Source of the DNA: Pseudomonadota bacterium
GTDB taxonomy: Bacteria > Pseudomonadota > Gammaproteobacteria > Steroidobacterales > Steroidobacteraceae
Length of the DNA stretch: 11,082 nucleotides
NCBI GenBank assembly: GCA_021817875.1
Contig: JAKAFQ010000095.1
Coordinates: 1-11,082 of the forward strand
Reading direction: 5' to 3'
Position numbers and translations under genes: made by a program. Shown piece after piece: positions 1 to 7,163 of this stretch; within the stretch, counting starts at the first letter, position 1, and each line of letters starts with the position of its first letter. The notes below the pieces were generated by a model. It was not told where the DNA came from. It did not search any database and saw only the letters and a program-made list of their open reading frames with translations.

Positions 1-10
1 GCATGCCGCT

Positions 11-208
11 ACGTCGTCGGGCCGGTCTCCGGACTCGCGAGTGGAATCGTTCCTGCCGGATCGTCTTCCCGTGCGCAGCGCACAGTGACCTGTCGGATCC
101 GGCTCGACTCGCTTACCGTTGCGGGGGCAGTACCGGAATGGCCTCGAGGGCGTCACCGGTTTCCCGTTTCACCCGGCCGCGTGACCGCAGCCGAGCACCT
201 GACAACAC
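11..208 (-). promoter_or_regulatory. Cobalamin (adenosylcobalamin-type) riboswitch
   Basis: This is a cis-acting RNA that senses cobalamin and controls the gene downstream of it, which lies off the left edge. Read on the minus strand, the conserved blocks occur in the right order: AGGTGC near 200, GGTGAAACGGGAA with CCGGTG at about 172-155, the hallmark ACTGCCCCCGCAAC with GGTAAG at about 131-113, a GTCACTG...CGGGAAGAC arm at about 90-62, and the 3' B12 box AGTCCGGAGACCGGCC at 35-20. The B12 box matches the consensus AGYCMGGMRACCTGCC with one mismatch. The ends close as a P1 helix: GTTGTC at 206-201 pairs with GACGAC at 18-13, allowing one G-U pair. In this family cobalamin binding usually lowers expression of uptake (btuB-like) or biosynthesis genes. 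The expression platform and target are outside the window, so the mode of control (translation or termination) cannot be read. Confidence 0.93.
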
Positions 209-213
209 CGACC

Positions 214-243
214 AGTGTGCCGAAGAGAGTGAGCGGACGTCAA
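214..243 (-). promoter_or_regulatory. Candidate promoter for the riboswitch transcript
   Basis: A TTGACG box at 243-238 (5 of 6 against the sigma-70 -35 consensus) is followed after 18 nt by CACACT at 219-214, a poor -10 with 3 of 6 matches. A start about 7 nt further on falls near 207, exactly where the closing helix of the riboswitch begins. The -35 box contains the TGA stop of the kinase remnant. The placement is persuasive but the -10 is weak, so this remains a prediction. Confidence 0.45.
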
Positions 244-1073
244 GGAGGAAGATCGGTTCGACCAATCTCGTGAATTGCCATCGGCAATCCGAGTGGCGCC
301 AGGGCACCCATCACCATGGCGAGAACCCGCGGTTGCCGGCAATCCACGAGGAGCCCCGCCATCGTACCGCTATGCGTGACGATCACGCCCGAGGCACCGC
401 TCCACGCCGCGATTTCCCGCAGCTCGGCGAACATCGGCAGCGGATTGCGCTCCTGCGCGAGCTCGGCGCTGCGCGTTGCGACGGCGCCAACGTCAGCGAG
501 TCGTCTCGCTGCGAATGCCACCCCGAGCCTTTCGAGCAACACGGTATATTCCCGCCAATCCTCGGGCGTGAACTCCGCAAGACGCTGATTGAAACTCACG
601 GAGTCCACGCTGCCGCCAGTGTCCACCGCAGCGATCCGTGCCGGCGGCAGATGGCCGAGGATGCGGACCCATCCGCCGCTGCGATGGGCAAACGCGACAT
701 GCGCCTCGTACATCGCCGCATCGCTCGGCTCCACGCAGCACATGGCGCGGGCGACTTCATCCGCGGTCATCCGCAGACACGGAACCGCGTCCACGAGCGC
801 CCGATACGTTGCGACCAGGTCGGCGGATGAGCTCGCCAACCCCTTGGCCTCCGGGATTTCACTCCTGATCGTCAAACGCCCCCCCAGGCCCGGGACACGC
901 TCGGCCAATAATTGCCGCGCAAACTCGCTACTTTTTGGTTTGTGCGGCGGGTCGACGATGATCGTGGCGTCCGTGGCATCCGTCACGAAGACTGCATGCG
1001 AATCGCGGTCGTACCGGCGGCGGCCGATATCACCTCGCGATGAAAGCTCGAAATTCGCGGCCACAAGTCGCAC
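240..1073 (-). pseudogene. GHMP-family L-threonine kinase (PduX/BluE-like), N-terminally truncated
   Basis: PduX/BluE-type kinases phosphorylate L-threonine in the cytoplasm. L-threonine phosphate is the precursor of the aminopropanol arm of cobalamin. Residues 47-277 (from the GTG at 1073) read as a good family member: the GHMP phosphate-binding motif PEAKGLASSSA at 74-84, the VEPSDAAMY segment at 114-122, and the C-terminal glycine motif GVIVTHSGTMAGLL at 229-242. The usual opening block, Cys-Pro-Ala-Ser-Cys-Gly-Glu followed by a substrate loop, is absent. Similarity begins only near residue 21, at YDRDSHAVFV. The frame is closed just upstream by a TGA at 1082-1080, so no in-frame start can restore the missing part. 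The first 20 or so codons overlap, in another frame, codons that still read as CobC. It is probably non-functional, formed by a deletion between neighbouring cobC and kinase genes. A shortened but active protein is possible because the remaining frame has stayed open for 277 codons. Confidence 0.75.
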
Positions 1074-1246
1074 AAGCGTTCACCGCCGCCCGCCGGCTCG
1101 TTCATCGGATCCAGCGCCCATCGATCGATCGCGTCGTGAGGTATCGAGTCCCACGGGATCCCCTCCCAGCAGCCGAAATCAAGCTCCAGGAGCCCCGTGC
1201 CGCCCGCACGCCGGGCAATGAACATCCGCTGCGGATGCCGGAGCAC
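983..1246 (-). pseudogene. cobC: Alpha-ribazole phosphatase (CobC-like) internal fragment
   Basis: CobC is a histidine-phosphatase-superfamily enzyme that removes the 5'-phosphate in assembly of the lower nucleotide loop of cobalamin. The frame from 1246 encodes 87 residues. Residues 19-57 carry the family signature: LLELDFGCWEG, then IPWDSIP, then DAIDRWALDP, then an AGGGERL version of the usual P-x-G-G-E-S block. LWPRISSFHREV (61-72) follows as expected. Both halves of the catalytic core are missing: no N-terminal Arg-His-Gly/Pro block followed by a YGR loop, and no later V-x-x-H-A/G block with the second histidine. The frame then runs to a stop at 983 inside the kinase remnant. The fragment starts right after the stop of the DedA-rhodanese gene, so its 5' end was lost there. 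I see no independent start with a ribosome-binding site. A typical CobC is about 190-200 residues. Confidence 0.72.
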
Positions 1247-1248
1247 AC

Positions 1249-2172
1249 TCACAGAGTGCTGACTGCGTGCCCCGCGTCGAGCCAGGCGTGAATGCCGCCC
1301 TGCAACGGCCGCACGGGCTTGAAGCCACGCGCGAGCAGCTGTTTCGCGATGCGCGCCGCGCTGGCTTCGCTCGGACAAGCGCAATACACGACGACTTCGC
1401 CCGTCGAAGCCCCGGGATCGCTCTCCGCGAGCAGCGCCTCGACCGGTATTGCGCCGGGGATGATTCCGTCCCTCTGCCGGCTCGTTGGTGCACGCGCGTC
1501 GACGATCATCGGCGGTCGTCCCGTCGCAACCATGTGCGCCAACTCCTCGACCGATATGCGACTCATGCGCAGCTGCCGGAAGAACAGATGGCGGCGCCAA
1601 ACCTTGATCGCCAGGAACGCCCCGAGCATCGCGAGCAGGACCCAGAGTCCATCCCGGCCGAGAGCGCCCAACTCGGTGAAGACGGCGTCCACGGCGTCGT
1701 GAAAGGTCTCTCCAAGCAGCACCCCCGAGCCGGCCCAAAGCGTCGCCCCGATCGTGTCGTAGACGACAAAGTCCGTCACGGCGGCTCCGACGACCCCGGA
1801 CATGGCCGTGGTCACCGCTCCCAGGCCCGGCAGGAACTTTGCGATCAACAACGTGCGGGTACCGAACCTTGTGAATACCCGTTCCGTGTCATGCACGCAC
1901 GAGTCCGGCTCCAACGACAACTTGCACATCGTGCGCAAGACACGGCTTCCGAATCGCTGACCCGCGGCATACCAGCCCAAGTCGGCGATCAGCGATGCGA
2001 CTACGGCGACGGCGGTGATCTGCGCCGCGGACGCGCCTCCCGCCACGGACCAGGAGCCAGCGACGATGAGAAGCGTGTATCCCGGCAGCGGCAAGCCGAT
2101 CTGCTCCACGAGGATCAGCAGGAAGATCAACGGGAGACCGACATGTCTGAAGATCGAGATCAGCCACAACAT
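1249..2172 (-). CDS. DedA-family membrane protein fused to a rhodanese domain
   Basis: The inner-membrane protein has an N-terminal DedA (SNARE-associated) domain and a cytosolic C-terminal rhodanese-like domain. DedA proteins are linked to membrane homeostasis and undecaprenyl-phosphate or lipid flipping; rhodanese domains carry sulfur on a cysteine. Numbering from the upstream GTG at 2184, the DedA signatures are E27-QIGLPLPG and KFLPGLGAVTTAMSG (116-130). Hydrophobic segments occur near 14-44, 55-75, 140-158 and 179-195. The rhodanese part is residues 210-311, with VVDAR-like IVDAR at 227-231 and the active-site loop VVYCACPSEAS (265-275), which offers Cys268 and Cys270. I prefer ATG 2172 (307 aa) because a strong Shine-Dalgarno match, GAGGTGATC, lies 6 nt upstream of it; GTG 2184 (311 aa) is the alternative. 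The aldolase ends about 30-45 nt upstream, so the two are probably co-transcribed. The single-chain fusion is a known architecture; the physiological substrate is not known from sequence. Confidence 0.9.
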   Translation of the reverse strand: MLWLISIFRHVGLPLIFLLILVEQIGLPLPGYTLLIVAGSWSVAGGASAAQITAVAVVASLIADLGWYAAGQRFGSRVLRTMCKLSLEPDSCVHDTERVFTRFGTRTLLIAKFLPGLGAVTTAMSGVVGAAVTDFVVYDTIGATLWAGSGVLLGETFHDAVDAVFTELGALGRDGLWVLLAMLGAFLAIKVWRRHLFFRQLRMSRISVEELAHMVATGRPPMIVDARAPTSRQRDGIIPGAIPVEALLAESDPGASTGEVVVYCACPSEASAARIAKQLLARGFKPVRPLQGGIHAWLDAGHAVSTL

Positions 2173-2215
2173 GGTACCGATCACCTCGCGCGGACCGCCC
2201 GTCCGTCCATCCTCG

Positions 2216-3238
2216 CTAGCCTCGCCCGACCTCGAGTTCGGGGTGCCATTTGCCCATGGAGGCGAGCGCGTTCATGTGCGCGCGATGATGAAAGGCGATC
2301 TGCGCCGATCGCACCTGCTCTGCGCGACCCTTCCAGGTCTCGAGTGCCGGATTTTGCAGCGCACGCGAATATGAAAAGCTCAGCGGCCATGGCAAGCCCT
2401 TCATCGCCGCCATTGCGTTGAGGTGAGCGGTCGCATCCAAGTCCGACTGTCCTCCCGACAAGAAGACGACGCCCGGCTGCGCCGCGGGCACGGTGCGCTT
2501 GAGCACCCGCACGGTGCGTTCGGCGACCTCTTCGACGCCCGCCGTGCGCGCGCAGTCCTTGCCGGATAACACCATGCTCGCCTTGAGGATCACATGCTCT
2601 ACGCTGACCCGATGCATCGCGAGGGCGCGATAGGTCGCACGCAAGGTCATTTCGGTCACTTCCTCGCAGCGTTCGATCGTGTGATCGCCGTCGAGCAGCA
2701 CCTCGGGCTCGATGATCGGCAGGATCGATGCTTCCTGGCACAGCGCGGCATAGCGGGAGAGTGCATGCGCATTGGCCTCGAGGCAGGTGCGCGTCGGGAT
2801 GTTCCGACCGATCGTGATGACGGCCCGCCACTTCGCGAAGCGTGCGCCAAGCTTGAAGTAATCGGCGAGACGCTCGCGCAGACCATCGAGCCCCTCGGTC
2901 ACCTTTTCCCCCGGGCACAGGGCCAAGTCCTTCGCGCCCCCGTCCACCTTGATGCCGGGAACGATGCCTTTGCCGGCCAGGTAGTCGGCAAACGGCACCC
3001 CGCCATCGGCCGCCTGGCGGATCGTCTCGTCGAACAGGATCACGCCGGAGATGAACCGCTCTATATTGGGCGTGGTGAACAGCAGGTTCCTATAGGCGCG
3101 TCGATTCGCCGCGGTGGACTCGACGCCGATCGCCTTGAAACGTCTATCCGCCGTGGCGCTCGATTCATCAGCCGCCAGCAGCCCCTTGCCGGTGGTCATC
3201 AGGGTCGCCGCGGTATTGGCAAGCATGGAGTGATTCAT
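2216..3238 (-). CDS. fba: Class I fructose-bisphosphate aldolase
   Basis: This cytosolic glycolytic and gluconeogenic enzyme interconverts fructose 1,6-bisphosphate with dihydroxyacetone phosphate and glyceraldehyde 3-phosphate through a lysine Schiff base, without metal. The 340-residue length is normal. The class I catalytic set is present: Asp24 in LLAADES, Lys97 in GIKVD, Lys136 in FAKWRAV, Glu177 and Glu179 in IIEPEVL, the Schiff-base Lys219 in ILKASM, the phosphate-binding SGGQSD at 261-266, and Arg292 in SYSRALQ. The C-terminal Tyr of the animal enzymes is absent, as is usual in bacteria. The ATG at 3238 has a good ribosome-binding site, GAGGA, about 6 nt upstream; a second Met at residue 5 is a less likely start. 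The stop is a TAG at 2216-2218, followed closely by the DedA-rhodanese gene. The upstream gap to the permease is 232 nt and holds a candidate promoter and two inverted repeats. Confidence 0.95.
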   Translation of the reverse strand: MNHSMLANTAATLMTTGKGLLAADESSATADRRFKAIGVESTAANRRAYRNLLFTTPNIERFISGVILFDETIRQAADGGVPFADYLAGKGIVPGIKVDGGAKDLALCPGEKVTEGLDGLRERLADYFKLGARFAKWRAVITIGRNIPTRTCLEANAHALSRYAALCQEASILPIIEPEVLLDGDHTIERCEEVTEMTLRATYRALAMHRVSVEHVILKASMVLSGKDCARTAGVEEVAERTVRVLKRTVPAAQPGVVFLSGGQSDLDATAHLNAMAAMKGLPWPLSFSYSRALQNPALETWKGRAEQVRSAQIAFHHRAHMNALASMGKWHPELEVGRG

Positions 3239-3272
3239 GTCGATCCTCGCCGGCAGTGGTCAGAAACGATGA

Positions 3273-3286
3273 CGGGACGCGTCCCG
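3273..3286. repeat. 14-bp perfect palindrome upstream of the aldolase
   Basis: CGGGACGCGTCCCG is a perfect palindrome centred about 42 nt before the aldolase ATG, downstream of the candidate -10 box. It is framed by a wider inverted pair, GATGAC (3268-3273) and GTCATC (3296-3301). It could be a dimeric repressor site or an mRNA hairpin in the 5' leader. No specific regulator is recognised. Confidence 0.45.
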
Positions 3287-3298
3287 GTAGCGCCGGTC

Positions 3299-3328
3299 AT
3301 CATAGTCCTGAACGCGCGGCTCCGACCA
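3299..3328 (-). promoter_or_regulatory. Candidate promoter of the aldolase gene
   Basis: TATGAT at 3304-3299 is a 5 of 6 match to the -10 consensus. TGGTCG at 3328-3323, 18 nt upstream, is a weak -35 (3 of 6). This would give a leader of about 50-55 nt. A gene this central needs its own promoter and the 232-nt gap is the natural place, but the -35 is poor, which fits an activator-dependent or merely mis-assigned promoter. Confidence 0.4.
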
Positions 3329-3343
3329 TCGTACGGACGATGG
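3326..3343. repeat. 18-nt inverted repeat overlapping the candidate -35
   Basis: CCATCGT-ACGG-ACGATGG has two perfect 7-nt arms around a 4-nt spacer. It abuts the predicted -35 of the aldolase promoter, a typical operator position. The arms differ in sequence from the palindrome at 3273-3286, so if both are protein sites they are probably for different regulators. Confidence 0.45.
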
Positions 3344-3470
3344 GATCTCACCCGGATGACGGAGCCTCTGTGGGCGGAGCACTTTTCAGGCAGCGGCGCC
3401 TGGGCCGCTCGAGCCGTCGTCGCCCGGCGCACGCCCTCCCGTTCTAATCGCAAGGATCAATGGTGGTGCC

Positions 3471-4913
3471 TCACTGTCGCGGGTCCATCTTGGCCACAGC
3501 CGGCACTTTGCGACGAAAGACGAAGAACGCGATGAGCGCCAGGACAATGGAGACCGTGCTCGCCCAGAACTCACTGGCCATGGCCTCGTTCGAGGCCATC
3601 GCGAGCAGCACCAATGCCATGGCGGCTATCGCTCCATAACTCGTCCACGGAAAGAGCCATATCCGCAGTGGCGGCAGTCCCAAACCCGCCCGCTCGCGCG
3701 CATATCTCAACCGGATCTGCGCTGCGCATATCACCATGTAGATGACGACGATCAGTGCTCCCGAGGCGTTCACCAGGAACGCGAACACCGCGGATGGCGC
3801 GAGATCATGAGCGATGATTCCGAGGGCGCCCGCGACGCTGCCGATGAGCACGGCTCGTGCGGGCACGTGCCGCGCGTTGAGCTTGACGAGGGCACGAGGC
3901 GCATCGCCGTGGGCGGCCAATACGAACAAGACCCGTGAGACGACGTAAAACGAAGAATTGAGGCAAGAGAGGACGGCGGTCAATATGATGGCGCTCATGA
4001 TCGGCGCCGCATATGGGATTTTGATGTCGCTCAATGCGATCACGAACGGCGAAACGCCGGACGGCACCTTGTCCCATGGCACGATGCTGACGATCAGCGC
4101 GATGGAGCCCAGGTAGAACATCAGAATTCGCCAGACCACGGCCGAGACCATCTTCGCCACCGCACCCGCGGGATCCGGCGACTCGACGGCGGCAATGGTG
4201 GCGATTTCGGCGCCCATCATCGAGAAGAACACCGTGGTGATCGCGCTGACGATCGCGAGCGGACCTTTTGGAAACAAACCGCCGTGATCCGCCCACATTT
4301 GCAAGGTGCCTTGATGCGGGCCCATCGCGCCGAACAGGAACGACGCGCAAAGCGCGATGAATACGATGATTGCGGCGACCTTGATCGAGGCGAACCAAAA
4401 CTCGAATTCTCCATACGAGCGGGTCGACATCAGGTTGACCGCCGTCATCATCGCCATCAGTCCGAAGCCGATGGCAAGCGTTGGTACCGCTGGGAACCAC
4501 TGCTGCAGGATGATCGCGCCGGCAATCGCCTCGACCGGAATCACGATGACCCAGAAGTACCAGTAAAGCCAGCCCACGGTAAAGCCCGCCCAGTGGCCAA
4601 AGCCCGCCCGTGCAAAATCAGTGAACGAACGGATGTCCGGCCGCGAGACGGCCATCTCGCCCAGGCACCGCATGACGATCAATACCAGCAAGCCGGTGAG
4701 CGCATAACTCACGATCACGAGAGGTCCGGTCGCGGCGATGGCCACGCTGCTGCCCACGAAGAGGCCCGCGCCGATGATGCCGCCGATGCTGATCATCGTC
4801 ACGTGACGCGGCCGGAGGGAACGGGCGAGTTCCGGGACCGGACTCCCGCCAGGCATCACGCCACCGCCAGCGCCCATCCCGACGTCAACGCCTTGGTCCT
4901 GACGAGCGGTCAT
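3471..4913 (-). CDS. APC-superfamily amino-acid permease, GabP-like
   Basis: This is an inner-membrane proton-coupled amino-acid importer of the AAT family. The sequence follows E. coli GabP closely in motif order: RHVTMISIGGIIGAGLF with VGSSVAIA at 36-60 in the first membrane segment, LGEMAV at 84-89, GWLYWYFWVIVIPVEA in the third segment, YGEFEFW before the fifth segment, MGAEIATIAAVES in the sixth, and SCLNSSFYVVSR in the eighth. About twelve hydrophobic segments and 480 residues fit the family. I chose the ATG at 4913 because it overlaps the dehydrogenase stop as ATGA (4913-4910), which implies translational coupling; the open frame reaches back to 5141 but that part lies inside the dehydrogenase. 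The first 30 residues are glycine-rich and poorly conserved, so starts at Met13 or Met20 are possible. Gamma-aminobutyrate or a related amino acid is the best guess; the actual substrate cannot be read. The coupling suggests a shared job with the periplasmic dehydrogenase. Confidence 0.9.
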   Translation of the reverse strand: MTARQDQGVDVGMGAGGGVMPGGSPVPELARSLRPRHVTMISIGGIIGAGLFVGSSVAIAATGPLVIVSYALTGLLVLIVMRCLGEMAVSRPDIRSFTDFARAGFGHWAGFTVGWLYWYFWVIVIPVEAIAGAIILQQWFPAVPTLAIGFGLMAMMTAVNLMSTRSYGEFEFWFASIKVAAIIVFIALCASFLFGAMGPHQGTLQMWADHGGLFPKGPLAIVSAITTVFFSMMGAEIATIAAVESPDPAGAVAKMVSAVVWRILMFYLGSIALIVSIVPWDKVPSGVSPFVIALSDIKIPYAAPIMSAIILTAVLSCLNSSFYVVSRVLFVLAAHGDAPRALVKLNARHVPARAVLIGSVAGALGIIAHDLAPSAVFAFLVNASGALIVVIYMVICAAQIRLRYARERAGLGLPPLRIWLFPWTSYGAIAAMALVLLAMASNEAMASEFWASTVSIVLALIAFFVFRRKVPAVAKMDPRQ

Positions 4914-7132
4914 TTGCGGGCGACCGGATGCTGCTGTCGATAGGCTTGCCACGCTTGATCGATCAGATAGGCGCGGATCGCCCGCACGTCCGACTCGGTC
5001 AGCAAGTCGTCGAATTTCTCCATCCCGCCCTGTGCGAGCATTCCTTTGAGCACGACGTCGTCCAAGAACGATTCCTTGCGCAGTGGCATCGTCCGCAGGT
5101 CCGGGGTCACGCTGACACCGAACACGTGACAACGTGAGCACTCCTGCACGAAGAGCACCTCACCCTTGCGAATCGTCGCCCGGGGAGCCGTTTCCACGGG
5201 GGGCTTCGCCATTACCGTCGGTGCACGACGCGGGGGACGCGGAACCGGACCCCCGCCGAGTTTGAAGGCCAGGATGCGATTTTCATTGTGATATCTGAAA
5301 GCCGCGCTGCTCGGTGGCACCGGACCCACGGTGATGCCAGCGCCTCCATAACCCGCTTGCACCGCCACGTACTGGACGCCATTCACCGCGTAGGTCATCG
5401 GGGCGGCCATGATGTGGCTGCCGGTTCGGATGACTTTCAGCACCTTCCCGCTGTCAGCGGCATAGACCCATAGCTGTCCGGATCCTCGCCCCTGGATCAC
5501 GAGGTCGCCGCCGGTGGACAACACCCCTCCATCGTATCCACGCTCGCCGGAAGAGGTGGTGTGCTGCCAGACGACCTTCCCCGTGACCGGGTCCCAGGCT
5601 CGCAGAACCTCACGTACATCGCCGGCTGACCTGTGATCCCGCAGCGCTCTACGCCCCGGTAGCGGTCCGAACAAGGGTCTCAGGCTCTTCGGCGAATAGG
5701 TGTCGTCCGGCGTGATGCCATTGACCGTGAAGAAGCCGTCGATGTACCTGACGCGTCCGCCGTTGCTCGCCATGTCGACCCAGACGTTCGGCGCCTCGAT
5801 GGTCGGGATGTAGACGTAATGAGTGTCCAGGCTATATGACATCGGGTTCCAGGTATGACCGCCGGCCCAGGAGGGGTAAACGTTGCGCGGCCCTTTCCAC
5901 CAGTCGGCCTGCCCGGTGAACACCGGGCGTCCCGTCTTCAGATCCACTCGCGACGCCCAGTTGACGTAAGTGTAGGCGTTCGCCGACAGCAGTCTTCCCG
6001 TCCGACGATCGAGTATGTAGAAGAACCCGTTCTTCGACGCCTGCATCAAAACCGCACGACGCTTGCCGTCGATCGGCAGGTCTGCGAGTATCATTTTTTG
6101 CGTGGCATCGAAGTCCCAGCTGTCATGCGGGGTTTCCTGGTAGTACCACGCAAGGCGACCGTTCGCAGCATGCACGGCGACGATGCTCGCGGCAAAGAGC
6201 GCATCGCCCTGGGCGGGCCCGAGCTTGCGCAAGTCGTATGGCGCCGCGTTCGCGGTTCCGAAATACACCAGGCCGAGTTTCGGATCGTACGAAATGCCAT
6301 CCCAAACCGTTCCGCCTCCTTGATAAGGCTCACCCGGCTTCAATTGCCAGGTCTTGGCGGCGAGTTTCATCGCCCGGCCTTCGAGGGGTTGTCCCGGCGG
6401 CGGCGGTACCGTGTAGAACCGCCATGCAAACGCACCGGTGCGACGATCGTAAGCCGAAACGTAACCGCGCACGCCCCGCTTGCCCATGTCGGAGCCGCTA
6501 TTGCCGACGACGATGAATTTCCCGGCGACGATCGGAGCCCCGGTGCTGGAGTACGGCAACGAGTGGTCCACGATCGTATCCGCACGCCAGATCTCGCGGC
6601 CCGTCGCCGCATCGAGTGCGTGCAGCACCCCATCGACGGACACCGCGTAGACCCGCCCTCTCCACACGGCGACCCCGCGGTTCACCATGTCGCAGCATGG
6701 ATTGCGCATCGCCTGCAGGATCACGTGCGGATCGAAGCGCCATATCAGCCGGCCGGTCGCGGCATCGAGCGCATAGACGTAGCCGCGTTCGCCGGATGTG
6801 TACATCACTCCGTCGACGACGACCGGCGTCGCTTCCTGGCCCCTGTGCGTGCCGAGATCGAATTGCCACGCAAAGCCCAGCCGCTTCACGTCGCCCGCGT
6901 TGATCGATTCCAGGGGCGAGAAGTAAGTGCCGTCCCGATCACGACCGTCCGTGAACCAATCTTGTGGTGTCTGGTTCGCGTTCGCCAAGCGCGCCGAGTC
7001 CACCCAACCGGTCCGTGCCATTTTGACGCCCACGGACCTCCGACCTGGCACTCGTACACTCCCGGACGCGACCGTGAGCAACTGGCAGCCCATCACAACC
7101 GCCGCAATCATCAATCGAGGTCTGAAATTCAC
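4910..7132 (-). CDS. PQQ-dependent quinohemoprotein alcohol dehydrogenase (type II), with Asp-x-Asp metal signature
   Basis: This periplasmic enzyme would oxidise an alcohol with pyrroloquinoline quinone and pass electrons through its own C-terminal haem c. Numbering from the GTG at 7132 (740 aa), residues 1-25 form a signal peptide. An eight-bladed propeller follows (about 45-630), with W-motifs such as ALDAATGRLIW and ALDAATGREIW. It has the vicinal disulfide CCD at 146-148, GTAN with the metal-ligand Asn295, and SWDFDATQ, where Asp340 is the catalytic base and Asp342 the +2 residue. A proline-rich linker (about 627-652) leads to a cytochrome c domain with CSRCH at 665-669 and probable axial Met704 in GGMEKF. 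Asp at +2 is the mark of lanthanide-dependent members; calcium types usually have Ala, Ser or Thr there. The usual metal-ligand Glu seems replaced by Asp215 in an enlarged GNSGSDMGKRG loop. The start is favoured by GGGGGGA five nt upstream; ATG 7111 is an alternative. It sits 31 nt after the receptor gene. Confidence 0.92.
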   Translation of the reverse strand: MNFRPRLMIAAVVMGCQLLTVASGSVRVPGRRSVGVKMARTGWVDSARLANANQTPQDWFTDGRDRDGTYFSPLESINAGDVKRLGFAWQFDLGTHRGQEATPVVVDGVMYTSGERGYVYALDAATGRLIWRFDPHVILQAMRNPCCDMVNRGVAVWRGRVYAVSVDGVLHALDAATGREIWRADTIVDHSLPYSSTGAPIVAGKFIVVGNSGSDMGKRGVRGYVSAYDRRTGAFAWRFYTVPPPPGQPLEGRAMKLAAKTWQLKPGEPYQGGGTVWDGISYDPKLGLVYFGTANAAPYDLRKLGPAQGDALFAASIVAVHAANGRLAWYYQETPHDSWDFDATQKMILADLPIDGKRRAVLMQASKNGFFYILDRRTGRLLSANAYTYVNWASRVDLKTGRPVFTGQADWWKGPRNVYPSWAGGHTWNPMSYSLDTHYVYIPTIEAPNVWVDMASNGGRVRYIDGFFTVNGITPDDTYSPKSLRPLFGPLPGRRALRDHRSAGDVREVLRAWDPVTGKVVWQHTTSSGERGYDGGVLSTGGDLVIQGRGSGQLWVYAADSGKVLKVIRTGSHIMAAPMTYAVNGVQYVAVQAGYGGAGITVGPVPPSSAAFRYHNENRILAFKLGGGPVPRPPRRAPTVMAKPPVETAPRATIRKGEVLFVQECSRCHVFGVSVTPDLRTMPLRKESFLDDVVLKGMLAQGGMEKFDDLLTESDVRAIRAYLIDQAWQAYRQQHPVARK

Positions 7133-7163
7133 GCCAATCCCCCCAACGCCCGACGCATGCAAC

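Noticed and set aside
3..830. Long plus-strand open frame (275 codons) at the left edge
   Set aside because: It lies opposite the riboswitch and kinase remnant, is rich in Arg, His and Pro, and matches no family; it is a by-product of high GC.
1030..1080. A third frame reads ACATCGREF, resembling the missing Cys-Pro-Ala-Ser-Cys-Gly-Glu motif of the kinase
   Set aside because: The same bases encode a good CobC segment in their own frame, the spacing is wrong, and a TGA follows within a few codons.
983..1738. Reading the CobC-like frame as one 251-residue protein
   Set aside because: Everything upstream of about 1246 is the out-of-frame shadow of the DedA-rhodanese gene, with arginine-rich composition and no CobC N-terminus.
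3392..3409. AGCGGC/GCCGCT hairpin as a terminator of the permease operon
   Set aside because: The stem is only 6 bp, lies about 60 nt after the stop, and no T run follows on the minus strand.
4914..5141. N-terminal extension of the permease to 556 residues
   Set aside because: The extra 76 codons lie inside the cytochrome c domain of the dehydrogenase and have shadow-like composition; the ATGA overlap gives a natural start.
7090..7111. Possible lipobox (VVMGC) in the dehydrogenase leader
   Set aside because: Met at the -2 position is unusual and the hydrophobic core before the Cys would be very short; ordinary signal-peptide cleavage is more likely.
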